NCBI RefSeq assembly: GCF_004346865.1
Contig: NZ_SMGR01000001.1
Coordinates: 1,488,001 to 1,552,000 of the forward strand
Source: Shimia isoporae
Lineage (GTDB): Bacteria; Pseudomonadota; Alphaproteobacteria; Rhodobacterales; Rhodobacteraceae
Direction: 5' to 3'
DNA: 64,000 nt
A program made the position numbers and the translations under genes. Below the pieces are notes generated by a model. It was not told where the DNA came from. It ran no database searches and saw only the letters and a list, made by a program, of their open reading frames with translations. Shown here piece after piece: positions 54,844 through 64,000 of the stretch (positions are counted from its first letter, which is position 1; every line of letters starts with the position of its first letter).

Positions 54844-56262
54844 TCAAAGCCCGCGGGGGGATGCAAGCAGCCAAAGTCCAAAGATCGTGAAGCCGACCAT
54901 AAAGACCGCCAAAGGCACCTGTGACAGGGTTGCGCGTACCCCTGATCCAAATGCACGAACGGCGACGGCATGTGCCAGCGCGATCGCCACAATGTGTCCG
55001 AATACAACAGAACCCGCCTGCGTTAGCCACAAAACGCGCACACTGTCAGGCGTGTTAAAAAATCCCGTTGTCACGTAGTAGGTACCAAGCCCAAGCAGAT
55101 CTCTCCCCGTTGCCCAAGGATCGGACGCTGCCGCCAGCGCATACTGAGCCTCGACCAGAAAAACGGTAAAGTAGTGAGCGAAATGGTAAGCCAGCGCGAT
55201 TGGCAAAAGCGTCGGCGCAAAAAGACATACAGCAACCCGCAGTTTCAATTGCGATTTGGCCAAGTTCAGCCCAAGCCAGACACAGCCTCCGAACACGATC
55301 AGCAAAAGGCCGTTGCTGATCAAAAGCCCTGTCATGGTCTGCCACACAACAGCGGACCGCCCCGGAAACTCGAGCGGATTGAGCCCCAGTAAACTCAGCC
55401 ACCAGAAGGTCTCGTTCAACCCGTCAAAGCTTCCGCTACCCAGCAAGACAATCACAAAAACTGCGGTACCGAGATCGGCATTGCGTCTCAGGAAAACCTG
55501 CCAACCTGGGAAGCCGAAGGCTAAACTGCGTGATCTGCGTCCCAGTATCGCCATTCGCCCGTAGCTTCGCATCAAAAGCCCTATTGGGTCGCCCTGCACG
55601 CGCCACCGATCTCCGAAAATCAAGGCACCAAAAAGCGTTAGTCCCCAATAGAGGCCCACCAACCGCGCCAACCTTGCCGGATCAGAAGGCGCAATATCGG
55701 CCAGAAGAAAGCCGGAGAAACACAAAAACAGAGCAATGGCTGGAAATTTTCCCAATTTTGTAGGAAGCCGAGCGATCGGGGACATTCCACAAAACCTTCG
55801 CGCCAGAAACAACGGACCGCTCCATGGATCAATCCAAGTCCAAACATTTCCAATCGTTCCCTGGATAACCACCAATCCGATCCACCAAACCGTCCAGATC
55901 GCAAGCGGCAGAGGGTTGGCCAATGGATCACGTGGCCCTTCGATGCCAACCCAAAACAGGCAAAACAGGATCACGGCCGAACCGCATGACGATGCTATTG
56001 GCAAGCTTGTCGTCTTGACCGGCATGGCCCCAACGGGCCTGAAAAATGCGACTGATGTTTTGGCCGGAACTGCAAACAAGGCGAGGACCGTCAATGCAAC
56101 CGATAGCCCGCCAGCAACGATATAGACGTCCGTCGGAAGCAAAAGAACAAAACCGCCTTCCGAGGTATGCGTGGCCGCCGTGTTCGGCAGTACCAGCAAT
56201 AGAATTGCCGTGAAAAAGCGAAAAATTCGCGACCGGTTGCAGGAGTTCGAGGCTTGGGACAT
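54844..56262 (-). CDS. Polytopic membrane protein, fenitrothion-hydrolase-like annotation group (tentative)
   Basis: The 472-residue protein has an N-terminal signal-like segment (FFTAILLLVLPNTAATHTSEGG) and about eleven spans. Marks include IGNVWTWIDPWSGP, SYGRMAILGRRSRS and LAYHFAHYFTVFLVEAQYAL, with histidines that could bind a metal. I associate the pattern with membrane proteins annotated as fenitrothion hydrolase, from memory; enzymatic activity should not be assumed. Starts at 56262, 56268 and 56280 are all possible. It is divergent from a PCuAC-like gene, suggesting a metal-related role. Confidence 0.6.
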   Translation of the reverse strand: MSQASNSCNRSRIFRFFTAILLLVLPNTAATHTSEGGFVLLLPTDVYIVAGGLSVALTVLALFAVPAKTSVAFFRPVGAMPVKTTSLPIASSCGSAVILFCLFWVGIEGPRDPLANPLPLAIWTVWWIGLVVIQGTIGNVWTWIDPWSGPLFLARRFCGMSPIARLPTKLGKFPAIALFLCFSGFLLADIAPSDPARLARLVGLYWGLTLFGALIFGDRWRVQGDPIGLLMRSYGRMAILGRRSRSLAFGFPGWQVFLRRNADLGTAVFVIVLLGSGSFDGLNETFWWLSLLGLNPLEFPGRSAVVWQTMTGLLISNGLLLIVFGGCVWLGLNLAKSQLKLRVAVCLFAPTLLPIALAYHFAHYFTVFLVEAQYALAAASDPWATGRDLLGLGTYYVTTGFFNTPDSVRVLWLTQAGSVVFGHIVAIALAHAVAVRAFGSGVRATLSQVPLAVFMVGFTIFGLWLLASPRGL

Positions 56263-56297
56263 GTTCATCCGCGCGATCATAGGCAGGGAAAAATCAG

Positions 56298-57143
56298 ATG
56301 AAACCGGGAAATCCAAAGCCAATGCTGGTAGGTCTCGCGACAGCGATTTTCGCCTTTGTGCTGTGGTCGGCTTTTGCACCAAACCAACCTTCCATCCTGC
56401 TTGAAAACGTGACCGCATCGCCAATTAACAACGCACCTCAGGATGTTGTTATTTTTGCAAAAATTCAAAATGGAATAAGGCACGAAGAGTTGATTTCCAT
56501 TTCCTCCGCAGTCGCGGAAAAAACCTCTCTCCAAAAGAATTTGAACACGCTCGCCATCCCGCAAAACACGACCGTTTCAATGGCTGCAGATTCCGTTCAT
56601 GCCCGTCTGACCAATGTCAAAGGTGACCTGTCAGACGGCAGAACGATTCCCCTGACTTTTACTTTCCGAGAAGCCGGCGAGGTGACTGCGCGTGCGCGTC
56701 TTGTCGCTCCGACGTCCACTGGCTCTGCTCCAAGCTTGGGACTTTATGGAATTGGGGACATATGTCAGGTCGGTGACGGAGAGCCCGCTCCGCAGATCAG
56801 CTTAACCGCGACCTTGAACGGCGATGGCTTGTTGATCTCTGTGCTGTCCAAAGATTTCGAGTTTACGCCTGAACTCGTTGACGGACCTCATGTGCCCGGC
56901 ACAGGGCACGGGCACATCTATCTGAACGGCCTGAAACTTGGACGGCTTTATTCGCCGTCTCACCTGATCCGAAGTCTTCCCAAAGGTGAACACGTGGTCG
57001 AAGTTACGCTGAACACCAATGATCACCGCGCATACGTGGTCGGTAAAAGTGCGGTCAGGGCCAGAATCGCGATTCGTGCAGAATGCGATTATGGCCCTGA
57101 ATCTGTTTGTGCACCAATGATTGAACCTCAGCCGATGGATTAG
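56298..57143 (+). CDS. Membrane-anchored PCuAC-like protein with C-terminal HGH domain
   Basis: The 281-residue protein has an N-terminal anchor (about 9-27), a PCu(A)C-like beta domain (about 32-145; [20 protein letters not shown] matches the end of that fold) and a second domain with [20 protein letters not shown] then [11 protein letters not shown]. The usual His and Met copper ligands of PCuAC are mostly replaced (VHARLTNV for the HxM region), so the N-domain may no longer bind copper; the HGH and NDH residues may. Periplasmic. Role in copper handling inferred. Confidence 0.65.
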   Translation: MKPGNPKPMLVGLATAIFAFVLWSAFAPNQPSILLENVTASPINNAPQDVVIFAKIQNGIRHEELISISSAVAEKTSLQKNLNTLAIPQNTTVSMAADSVHARLTNVKGDLSDGRTIPLTFTFREAGEVTARARLVAPTSTGSAPSLGLYGIGDICQVGDGEPAPQISLTATLNGDGLLISVLSKDFEFTPELVDGPHVPGTGHGHIYLNGLKLGRLYSPSHLIRSLPKGEHVVEVTLNTNDHRAYVVGKSAVRARIAIRAECDYGPESVCAPMIEPQPMD

Positions 57144-58354
57144 AAAAACGCCTGTAGTCCGGTTTGAGCACGCCCAAGAATTAGCGCATGCACATCATGT
57201 GTTCCCTCGTAGGTGTTAACCGTCTCAAGGTTCACCATGTGCCGGATCACGCCAAATTCCAGGGAAATACCATTGCCGCCATGCATGTCGCGCGCATGCC
57301 GCGCTATCTCCAACGCCTTGCCACAGTTGTTGCGCTTGATGATCGACACCATTTCCGGCGCAGCCTGAGCTTCGTCCATCAGCCGCCCAACGCGCAGCGC
57401 GGCCTGGAGCCCAAGCGAAATTTCAGTCTGCATGTTGGCAAGTTTCAGTTGAAACAACTGCGTCTGCGCAAGCGGTTTGCCGAATTGCTTTCGGTCCAAC
57501 CCATACTGACGAGCCGCGTGCCAACAGTACTCCGCCGCTCCCATCGCGCCCCATGCGATGCCATACCGCGCCCGATTCAAGCAGCCAAACGGCCCCTTAA
57601 GACCTTCGACATTAGGCAAAAGCGCGTCTTCGGACACCTCTACGTTGTCCATGACGATCTCACCGGTGATCGAGGCACGGAGTGAAGCCTTATGCATGAT
57701 TTTGGGTGCAGAAAGTCCTTTGGCACCCTTGTCCAGAACAAAGCCACGGATTTTGCCGCCATGCGCTTCGGATTTCGCCCAGACCACAAATACATCAGCG
57801 ATCGGCGCATTCGAAATCCACATCTTTGCGCCGTTCAATACGTAACCGCCGTCAGTCTTCTTCGCAGTGGTTTTCATGCTTCCCGGATCAGAGCCAGCAT
57901 CAGGTTCGGTCAATCCGAAGCATCCGATCCACTCGCCAGAAGCCAACTTCGGCAAATATTTCTGACGCTGTTCTTCTGACCCGTAGGCATAAATCGGATA
58001 CATCACCAGCGAACTCTGCACGGACATCATCGAACGATAGCCACTGTCGACGCGCTCAACTTCGCGCGCGACCAGCCCATAGGTTACATAGCCGGCGCCG
58101 ATCCCGCCGTACTCTTCCGGGATTGTCGTTCCAAGAAGGCCCATCTCGCCCATTTCCGCAAAAATTGCAGGATCGGTTTCTTCTTTTTCAAACGCTGACG
58201 TCACGCGCGGAGCAAGCTTCTCATCGCAATAAGCTCGGGCAGCGTCTCGCACCATGCGCTCGTCTTCTTCCAATTGGCTCTCGATCAGAAATGGATCTTC
58301 CCAGTTGAAGCTTCCAAGATCGGGTTTGGATTGTGGCGCCAGATCCTTGGCCAT
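57140..58354 (-). CDS. gcdH: Glutaryl-CoA dehydrogenase
   Basis: Acyl-CoA dehydrogenase family, 404 residues, oxidatively decarboxylating glutaryl-CoA to crotonyl-CoA in lysine, tryptophan and glutarate breakdown. FAD- and substrate-binding motifs: [16 protein letters not shown] and [17 protein letters not shown]; the catalytic Glu lies in [17 protein letters not shown], typical of GcdH. AAGGAGGACACC precedes ATG 58354. It is divergent from a CoA-transferase, the usual glutarate pair. Its stop overlaps the preceding convergent gene by four bases. Confidence 0.94.
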   Translation of the reverse strand: MAKDLAPQSKPDLGSFNWEDPFLIESQLEEDERMVRDAARAYCDEKLAPRVTSAFEKEETDPAIFAEMGEMGLLGTTIPEEYGGIGAGYVTYGLVAREVERVDSGYRSMMSVQSSLVMYPIYAYGSEEQRQKYLPKLASGEWIGCFGLTEPDAGSDPGSMKTTAKKTDGGYVLNGAKMWISNAPIADVFVVWAKSEAHGGKIRGFVLDKGAKGLSAPKIMHKASLRASITGEIVMDNVEVSEDALLPNVEGLKGPFGCLNRARYGIAWGAMGAAEYCWHAARQYGLDRKQFGKPLAQTQLFQLKLANMQTEISLGLQAALRVGRLMDEAQAAPEMVSIIKRNNCGKALEIARHARDMHGGNGISLEFGVIRHMVNLETVNTYEGTHDVHALILGRAQTGLQAFF

Positions 58355-58538
58355 GGTGTCCTCCTTCGCCGAGCCTCGACGTAATTTGATCAGATTTCCC
58401 CCTTCCTTCCCCCGCCCATGTCCCAACGTCAAGCCTTTCCGCTGATCTGCGTCGTCGCGTCCTTTCTGGCGACTTGCCTTGGTCCGTAAACCTGCATACC
58501 ACTTGTCGCCACCACACTCACTAACAGGACACCCCAAA

Positions 58539-59651
58539 ATGAAACCGCTCCAAGGCCTCAAAGTCGTTGAACTTGCACGCATTTTGGCGGGTCCATGGGT
58601 TGGTCAATCACTTGCTGATCTGGGCGCGGAAGTCATCAAGGTCGAGGCGATCGAAGGTGACGACACCCGCCGATGGGGTCCTCCGTTCATAGATCGGGAC
58701 GACGACCACACCGCAGCTTACTTTTTTGCTGCCAATCGGGGAAAAACGTCAGTCACGGCAGACTTTCGTACCGCGGAAGGTCAGAAAACCGTCAAAGATC
58801 TCGTCGCAGACGCGGACATTCTTATTGAAAACTTCAAGGTCGGCGGCTTGGCAAAATATGGCTTGGACTTTGCTGCACTGAGCGCACTTAACCCTCGGCT
58901 GATCTACTGCTCAATCACCGGTTTTGGTCAGGACGGCCCCTATGCCAACCGCGCGGGTTACGACTTCATGATTCAGGGCATGTCCGGCCTGATGTCGATC
59001 ACAGGCGAGCCTGAACGTCAGCCTCAGAAAGTCGGAGTAGCCGTCACCGACGTCGTCACCGGCCTCTACAGCACCATCGGAATTCTCGCGGCTGTCGAGC
59101 AACGACACCGAACCGGGAAAGGACAACACATTGACATGTCTTTGCTGGATTGTGCGACCGCGCTATTGGCAAACCAGGCAATGAATTATCTCGCGACAGG
59201 CGAAAGCCCGACCCGTCAGGGGAACGCGCATCCGAACATTGCGCCTTATCAGGTGGTGCCGACAAAGGATGGCCATATCATCCTAGCCGTTGGCAACGAC
59301 GGACAGTTTCAACGAGCTTGCAGAGTTTTGAAGCTGCCGAATCTCGCTGCCGCCCCCGAATACGCGACTAACCAGTCTCGTGTCTCCAACAGGGCCGCCC
59401 TGACGGCACAGCTGGAGGCCGCAACTCGAGCATGGACATCGTCCGATCTGCTGGAAGCGTTGGAGGCCGCAACCGTTCCGGCCGGTCCGATCAATTCCGT
59501 TGAAGACGCGCTTACGAATCCTCAAATTCAGGCACGCGGGATGGTTTACGAAGCCGAGGGCGTAAAGGGTGTGCGCGGGCCCTGGTCCTTCTCTGACGCG
59601 GAGCTGGCGCTCGAGAAAGCCGCCCCCAAACTCCCCTCAAAAGAAGCTTAG
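58539..59651 (+). CDS. CaiB/BaiF-family CoA-transferase (glutarate CoA-transferase type)
   Basis: Class III CoA-transferase, 370 residues: [30 protein letters not shown] in parts, [14 protein letters not shown], and the catalytic Asp in [12 protein letters not shown]. Beside gcdH it most likely activates glutarate using succinyl-CoA, as SUGCT does. ATG 58539 with AGGA upstream is chosen; the frame reaches 58479. The 58355-58538 gap must hold both promoters; no operator is obvious. Confidence 0.88.
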   Translation: MKPLQGLKVVELARILAGPWVGQSLADLGAEVIKVEAIEGDDTRRWGPPFIDRDDDHTAAYFFAANRGKTSVTADFRTAEGQKTVKDLVADADILIENFKVGGLAKYGLDFAALSALNPRLIYCSITGFGQDGPYANRAGYDFMIQGMSGLMSITGEPERQPQKVGVAVTDVVTGLYSTIGILAAVEQRHRTGKGQHIDMSLLDCATALLANQAMNYLATGESPTRQGNAHPNIAPYQVVPTKDGHIILAVGNDGQFQRACRVLKLPNLAAAPEYATNQSRVSNRAALTAQLEAATRAWTSSDLLEALEAATVPAGPINSVEDALTNPQIQARGMVYEAEGVKGVRGPWSFSDAELALEKAAPKLPSKEA

Positions 59652-59681
59652 GTTCGCACCCTAACCAATTGTTATCAATTA

Positions 59682-60203
59682 TTATCCAACGATCAACTGC
59701 TTGAGCTGAAGCGCTTCGTGCTCCAGTTCATTGAGACGATAATTCACCATATCGCCGATGGTCACCATTCCGACCAGACCGGTGGAATCTACAACCGGCA
59801 TGTGGCGGAATCGCCCTTCGGTCATGCGCCGCAACACAGACACCAGAGCCTCCTCGGGCGAACAGGTTTCCACCTTGCTTGTCATGACATCTTCAACCTT
59901 CTGCGGAAGGGTTTGACCAGGTGTGTCCGCAAGTTTGCGCACGATGTCACGCTCCGAAAGGATGCCCTGCAAAGCACCGGTGGCATCGGTAACCACCAAT
60001 GCACCAATCCGTTTGTCACGCAGAACTTTGACAGCTTCGCCAAGAGTGTCTTGTGGCCGGATCGCAAAGAGGTCGCCACCTTTTGCATCCAGAACCCGCT
60101 GCACCGGAACCGTTGCCGCCGAAACATTCGTCTCCGTGGACTGGCTCATGGTCTTGGTTTTCTCTTCAGAATTCCGGTTGGGGGCTTGGTAGGATGCTGG
60201 CAT
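59682..60203 (-). CDS. CBS-domain pair protein
   Basis: The 173-residue protein has two CBS motifs (about 42-100 and 105-160: FAIRPQDTLGEAVKVLRDKRIGALVV, and VMTSKVETCSPEEALVSVLRRM) ending in a helical ELEHEALQLKQLIVG. CBS pairs bind adenine nucleotides; stand-alone forms serve as energy or stress sensors. The start is taken at ATG 60203, where AGGAG stands seven bases upstream; ATG 60149 has no ribosome-binding site. Confidence 0.87.
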   Translation of the reverse strand: MPASYQAPNRNSEEKTKTMSQSTETNVSAATVPVQRVLDAKGGDLFAIRPQDTLGEAVKVLRDKRIGALVVTDATGALQGILSERDIVRKLADTPGQTLPQKVEDVMTSKVETCSPEEALVSVLRRMTEGRFRHMPVVDSTGLVGMVTIGDMVNYRLNELEHEALQLKQLIVG

Positions 60204-60283
60204 CAATCGGCTCCTTGCGTGGCGTGAAATCAACAAGTATGCCTCCAGCTTAACCGCAGTTTTGCCGTTTGGGGATTTTTCTT

Positions 60284-60463
60284 TTGGCCGACTTCACACT
60301 CTCACCCGCTACAGCCACGTTGATTTTTGTGGTTGCGGTGCTTGCGGGTCACAGGTTCCGGCGCATTTGGAAAGACGAAGGCCCCCGCTGGCAACTTTGG
60401 GTGACGGGTCTTCTGGCGGCCGTTTGCTTGCTTACGGTCGCACTTCTTCCGCTAAATTCCTAA
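60284..60463 (+). CDS. Small membrane protein, about 59 residues
   Basis: The frame reads ADFTLSPATATLIFVVAVLA, then GHRFRRIWKDEGPRWQLWVT and GLLAAVCLLTVALLPLNS: two predicted membrane spans around a basic loop. TTG 60284 with GGGGA seven bases upstream is the likely start; TTG 60269 is in frame further up. It ends just before a bidirectional terminator shared with nqrM. Function unknown. Confidence 0.6.
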   Translation: MADFTLSPATATLIFVVAVLAGHRFRRIWKDEGPRWQLWVTGLLAAVCLLTVALLPLNS

Positions 60464-60478
60464 AGCGCCTGCAAAAGA

Positions 60479-60504
60479 AAAACGCCTGAATAATCAGGCG
60501 TTTT
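60479..60504. terminator. Bidirectional Rho-independent terminator
   Basis: AAACGCCTGA pairs with TCAGGCGTTT around loop ATAA, with A-rich and T-rich flanks, so it can act in both directions: for the small membrane-protein gene on plus and for apbE-nqrM on minus, whose last codon lies in the stem. Confidence 0.85.
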
Positions 60505-60733
60505 CGGCTTCCATCTGCTCCAGCATCTTGCGAGCCCTCGGGCATTGCAAGCGTTCTCTGAGCGGGCTGTCCGGATCAATATCCTTCGAGCAGACAACAC
60601 ATTTGTCCGAGCCGGAAATCGCGTTTAAACCGCCACAGCTTCCTTTGATCGTGCGTCCCTTGAAAATGACGCCGACAGCCATGCCCAGCGTCACGATCAA
60701 AAGAAAGAAGAAAGCCAGAATAAAGGTTTCCAC
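60494..60733 (-). CDS. nqrM: Na+-NQR maturation protein NqrM
   Basis: The 79-residue membrane protein has one N-terminal span (about 3-24) and cysteines at 33, 45, 48 and 64 (GSCGG, DKCVVCS, LQCPRA), as in NqrM, which helps install the Fe centre between NqrD and NqrE. It follows apbE by 11 bases. Usually these genes close the nqr operon; here they are divergent from it. Confidence 0.92.
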   Translation of the reverse strand: METFILAFFFLLIVTLGMAVGVIFKGRTIKGSCGGLNAISGSDKCVVCSKDIDPDSPLRERLQCPRARKMLEQMEAENA

Positions 60734-60744
60734 GCGTCGTCCTC

Positions 60745-61764
60745 TTAGGAAATTGCCGCAAACTTGGAAGATGCGGACGTCACAAAGGCTTTTTCGGATT
60801 TGCTGGCGTCACGTTCAATGAACAAAACCGCGAGGTCATGGGTTTCTGCCACAGCCATCCCGCGTTCACGTCCCATAGCCAGAAGTCCGGTCGCCCAAGC
60901 GTCTGCCAACATGGCGTTCTCCGCCAAAACAGTTACCGACGCCGTGGTATGGGTCACCGGCTTGCCGGTGGTCGCATCGATGATGTGGGAGTATCGCACG
61001 CCATCTTCTTCAAAATAGTTGCGATAGTCGCCGGAGGTCGCCATGCCAAAGTTTGACACGCCCACCACCTTCTGGATACCGCCCGACAGCGCGTCGGGTG
61101 TCTCGATGGCAACCTGCCAGGCCATGCCCTCAGCATTTTTGCCTTTGGTCAGGATGTCGCCACCGATTTCGACCATGTAGTTCTCGATGCCGAAACGTTC
61201 CAGCGTTTCTCCAACCTTGTCGACGCCATACCCTTTGCCGATGGCGGACAAGTACATTTCGGCGTCTGGGTTCAGTTTCTCCAAGCCGGCGTTCGTCAAA
61301 CGCAGGGAAGAACCCTGCCCTACTTTGTCCATCGCCGCTGCGATTTGCGCCTCAGTCGGAACGACACCGGGCTTGCCGTTGGCGCCAAAGCCCCAAACAT
61401 CGATCAAAGGACCTACAGTCAGGTCAAACTGACCCTCTGTTGCTTCATGTACAGCGTTTGCAGCGTCCAGAAGTTCTGCCATCTCCGCCGAAACAGCAAT
61501 CGGAGCGGTAGAGCGCGATGCGTTGATCTTGGAAATCTCGGACGCAGCATTCCAGTTCGACATCTGGATGTCTGTCTGTGCAAGTGATGCGTTGATCGCA
61601 GCTTGCAGAGCTTCCTGGCTGACTTTTTTCGCAGAATCGACCGCCACGACGTTATACGTGGTACCCATTGTCTCGCCGCTCAGGAGCATGTCCGCAGCGC
61701 CGCGTTTGCAGGCCGCCAGTGCGAGAGTCATAAAGATAAAGCTGCGTCGGGAGATAGATGTCAT
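60745..61764 (-). CDS. apbE: FAD:protein FMN transferase ApbE
   Basis: Covalently attaches FMN to Thr of NqrB and NqrC. The 339-residue protein begins with a lipoprotein signal (RRSFIFMTLALAACKRG; lipobox LAAC), so it is anchored in the periplasm. GETMGTTYNVV, VEIGGDILTKG, SHIIDATTGKPVTH and the Mg/FAD-binding Asp in MLADAWATGLLAMG are family marks. ATG 61764 is used; GTG 61773 is in frame upstream. It is divergent from nqrA with 224 bases between. Confidence 0.94.
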   Translation of the reverse strand: MTSISRRSFIFMTLALAACKRGAADMLLSGETMGTTYNVVAVDSAKKVSQEALQAAINASLAQTDIQMSNWNAASEISKINASRSTAPIAVSAEMAELLDAANAVHEATEGQFDLTVGPLIDVWGFGANGKPGVVPTEAQIAAAMDKVGQGSSLRLTNAGLEKLNPDAEMYLSAIGKGYGVDKVGETLERFGIENYMVEIGGDILTKGKNAEGMAWQVAIETPDALSGGIQKVVGVSNFGMATSGDYRNYFEEDGVRYSHIIDATTGKPVTHTTASVTVLAENAMLADAWATGLLAMGRERGMAVAETHDLAVLFIERDASKSEKAFVTSASSKFAAIS

Positions 61765-61988
61765 GGCAGGCACGTCACTGAAGGTTGAGGCATCACAAGT
61801 TGGTCCCGGACCCTATGTCCGGACACATTTGATGCGCGTTCTGAATTCGCGCGCACCCTATTTCTACCGCTTGCAAGAAACAATAGCAAAAACGTACGAT
61901 AAAGACTGGTTGATCTGGGAAATCCGGCGTATACGCACTCAAAATCAAATTCACATACCCACTAAGCTAACGACAGGATGACATTGGC

Positions 61989-63326
61989 GTGCAGCATTTC
62001 GTGCTACGAAAAGGCCTGACTCTTCCAGTCACCGGGGCTCCCGGCGAAGGAATACATGAAGGTCCAGCAGTCAAGACCGTGGCGATCCTCGGCTCTGACT
62101 ATATTGGATTGAAACCGCGAATCTCCGTGGCCGAAGGCGATGTCGTCGCCGCAGGCACGCCAGTTATGGCACACAAGGATTCGCCCGAGGCGGTTATCGT
62201 TTCTCCGGTTTCCGGCCGCGTCAAAGCAATCAACAGAGGCGCGCGGCGCAAGCTTCTCTCCATAGAGATTGAAGTCGACGCAAGTGCCGCCGAACCTGTC
62301 GACTTTTCCTCGGTAGGAGACACCAACACACGAAACGGCCTTGTGGAACGACTTTGCGCCGCTGGTCAGTGGGGCGCATTCCGCACCCGCCCCTACTCTA
62401 AAGTGCCGGCAACTGACGAGATTCCCTCGGCCATCTACATTAACGCAATGGACACCGAGCCACTCTCCGGCGATCCCGAGCCGATTATCGCGGAAGCGGC
62501 CGAAGCTTTTGTCATCGGTCTTGCGGCCATTGCGAAGCTCACAGATGGCAAGGCGTATCTGTGTCACGCCAAAGGCGCCAACATCCCGACGACTAATGGC
62601 ATCGATGTCGCCACATTCGAAGGCCCACATCCGGCCGGTCTGTCCGGCACACACATGCATTTCCTCGAGCCGCCCACGGCATCCAAGTTTGTCTGGACGA
62701 TTTCCTATCAGGATGTGATCGCCATTGGTCGACTGCTCGAATCCGGAAACGTGAGCGCGGAACGCGTCATCGCAGTGTGCGGCCCCTTGAGCGCCAACCC
62801 GCGTCTGGTCCGCACCCTTACCGGCGCCTCGATGGTCGACCTTACCGAAGGCGAAATTTCGGGTGACGCGCCTGTACGCCTCATATCCGGATCTATTCTC
62901 AGCGGCAAAGCTGGCGAACCGGTCGAAGCTTATCTTGGGCGCTACGCCCGGCAGCTAACGGTCATCGAAGAGGATCCCAAGCAGATCCCGATGGGCTGGA
63001 TCCGCCCGATGCCGTCAAAATACTCTTTCTTGCCGGTTCTGGGGTCCGCGTTTTCCAAGAAGCTTTACCCGCTTACGTCCAACCTCAACGGGGGCCGACG
63101 TGCAATGGTTCCGCTCGGTACCTTCGAAGAACTGATGCCGCAGGATTTCCTGCCAACGCAGTTGTTGCGCGCGCTTCTGGTGATGGACACCGACGAGGCA
63201 CAGAAACTCGGCGCGTTGGAACTGGATGAAGAAGATCTGGGTCTCGTAGGCTTCGCGTGCCCGGCCAAGTATGAATACGGCATCGCCCTGCGCGACAGCC
63301 TCACCAAGATTGAACGGGAGGGCTGA
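61989..63326 (+). CDS. nqrA: Na+-translocating NADH:quinone reductase subunit A
   Basis: Peripheral cytoplasmic subunit of the sodium-pumping NADH dehydrogenase, 445 residues. LRKGLTLPVTGAP at the start, FVLRKGL and the lipoyl-like segment RISVAEGDVVAAGTPVMAHKD, plus YSFLPVLGSAF and FAFSCPAKYEYG-like ending (FACPAKYEYG). The start codon is GTG 61989, with AGGA about ten bases upstream. First gene of nqrABCDEF, of which only nqrA and part of nqrB are present. Confidence 0.94.
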   Translation: MQHFVLRKGLTLPVTGAPGEGIHEGPAVKTVAILGSDYIGLKPRISVAEGDVVAAGTPVMAHKDSPEAVIVSPVSGRVKAINRGARRKLLSIEIEVDASAAEPVDFSSVGDTNTRNGLVERLCAAGQWGAFRTRPYSKVPATDEIPSAIYINAMDTEPLSGDPEPIIAEAAEAFVIGLAAIAKLTDGKAYLCHAKGANIPTTNGIDVATFEGPHPAGLSGTHMHFLEPPTASKFVWTISYQDVIAIGRLLESGNVSAERVIAVCGPLSANPRLVRTLTGASMVDLTEGEISGDAPVRLISGSILSGKAGEPVEAYLGRYARQLTVIEEDPKQIPMGWIRPMPSKYSFLPVLGSAFSKKLYPLTSNLNGGRRAMVPLGTFEELMPQDFLPTQLLRALLVMDTDEAQKLGALELDEEDLGLVGFACPAKYEYGIALRDSLTKIEREG

Positions 63327-63327
63327 C

Positions 63328-64000
63328 ATGGGGTTGCGCAATTTCTTTGACCGCATCGAGCCGAATTTCGTCAAAGGCGGTAAGTACGAAAAGCTGTTCC
63401 CCATCTACGAGATGGTCGAAAGCTTCATCTACACGCCCAAGACCGTGACCACAGCCGCGCCTCACGCGCGGTCCTACGTCGACATGAAACGTATCATGAC
63501 TTACGTCGTGATCGCGACGATCCCCTGTATCATCATGGGGCTCTATAACGTCGGTCTTCAGGTCAACTCTGCCTATGAAACGATCGATCCCACCGGCTGG
63601 CGGGCTTGGATCATTTCCACACTGGGCATCGGCTTCAATGCCGCAAACCCGCTCGCCAACTTTGCACATGGCCTGCTGTACTTCCTGCCTATTTACATCA
63701 CCACGCTCGTCGTGGGCGGCATTTGGGAAGTGCTCTTCGCTACCGTCCGCGGGCACGAAGTGAACGAGGGCTTCCTCGTTACCTCCATGCTTTTCGCCCT
63801 CATTATGCCGCCCGCTGCGCCTCTTTGGCAGGTCGCACTGGGCATCAGCTTCGGGGTTGTGATCGGAAAAGAAGTCTTTGGCGGCACAGGCAAAAACTTC
63901 TTGAACCCGGCGCTTACGGGCCGTGCATTCCTGTATTTCGCTTATCCGGCCGATATGTCCGGTGACACGATCTGGACTCCGGTAGACGGCTTCTCCGGTG
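63328..64000 (+). CDS. nqrB: Na+-translocating NADH:quinone reductase subunit B, N-terminal part
   Basis: Integral membrane subunit, truncated by the window edge after 224 codons. MGLRNFFDRIEPNFVKGGKY at the start, then membrane spans from about residue 55, and GTGKNFLNPALTGRAFLYFAYP. The window ends in DGFSG (residues 220-224), which is the beginning of the flavinylation motif whose Thr, the covalent FMN site, should lie two residues later. GGAGGG precedes ATG 63328, one base after the nqrA stop. Confidence 0.94.
   Translation, partial: MGLRNFFDRIEPNFVKGGKYEKLFPIYEMVESFIYTPKTVTTAAPHARSYVDMKRIMTYVVIATIPCIIMGLYNVGLQVNSAYETIDPTGWRAWIISTLGIGFNAANPLANFAHGLLYFLPIYITTLVVGGIWEVLFATVRGHEVNEGFLVTSMLFALIMPPAAPLWQVALGISFGVVIGKEVFGGTGKNFLNPALTGRAFLYFAYPADMSGDTIWTPVDGFSG

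Overview
This window comes from an alphaproteobacterium of the Rhodobacteraceae, most likely a marine Roseobacter-group bacterium. The evidence is the combined gene order: yicC-gmk-gamma carbonic anhydrase, a Pho operon with long PstC and PstA, rpsB-tsf, rplU-rpmA-obgE-proB-proA, a ChpT phosphotransferase, olsBA, a stand-alone pterin-binding methionine synthase module, and Na+-NQR with ApbE and NqrM. Composition and codon use look even throughout. I saw no phage, insertion sequence or CRISPR array.

Layout. 0-1.2 kb holds the end of yicC, gmk and a gamma carbonic anhydrase. 1.25-8.6 kb is a complete phosphate regulon, phoR-pstSCAB-phoU-phoB, with a Pho box before phoR and another before pstS. 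A LuxR solo follows, then an intergenic region that looks like a small RNA, then tsf-rpsB on the minus strand. 12-15.2 kb holds a GST, an ornithine-lipid operon (DUF3553, a 39-residue membrane peptide, olsB, olsA) and divergent chpT. 15.2-21.9 kb holds proA, proB, obgE, a GNAT, a LysE exporter, rpmA, rplU and a DUF2059 protein. A tRNA-Ser(CGA) lies at 22.0 kb.

The accessory part begins after the tRNA. Two related polytopic membrane proteins (DUF5692-like) sit behind two operator-like dyads. A surface-glycan locus at 24.4-35.6 kb follows. One arm reads neuB, sulfotransferase, RgpF-like, neuC and two different Kdo-transferase genes. The converging arm reads glycosyltransferase, neuA, SDR and Gfo/Idh. 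An LpxL-like acyltransferase with an altered active-site motif closes it. Together these genes should make a CMP-nonulosonic acid and place it on LPS or capsule.

35.7-40.4 kb holds rlmE, ppx/gppA and a one-carbon operon (small PF13769-type protein, MTHFR, pterin-binding methyltransferase). 40.4-46 kb holds the decayed C-terminus of a Rieske oxygenase, an acyl-CoA ligase, cardiolipin synthase, a BrkB protein, a CU-rich-loop small RNA candidate and an alpha/beta-hydrolase-like protein. 46-54.8 kb holds a molybdenum hydroxylase (fused FeS-Mo subunit plus FAD subunit), a divergent MarR and a livKHMGF transporter. 54.8-60.5 kb holds a membrane protein divergent from a PCuAC-like protein, gcdH with a divergent CoA-transferase (glutarate catabolism), and a CBS protein. 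The window ends with nqrM-apbE divergent from nqrA-nqrB; the right edge cuts nqrB next to its flavinylation motif.

Most interesting: the 45.1 kb RNA hairpin presenting a CCUCC-rich loop, the DUF5692 pair, the paired Kdo-transferases inside a nonulosonic-acid locus, the 9.7 kb RNA candidate, the ornithine-lipid small ORF and the Rieske relic.
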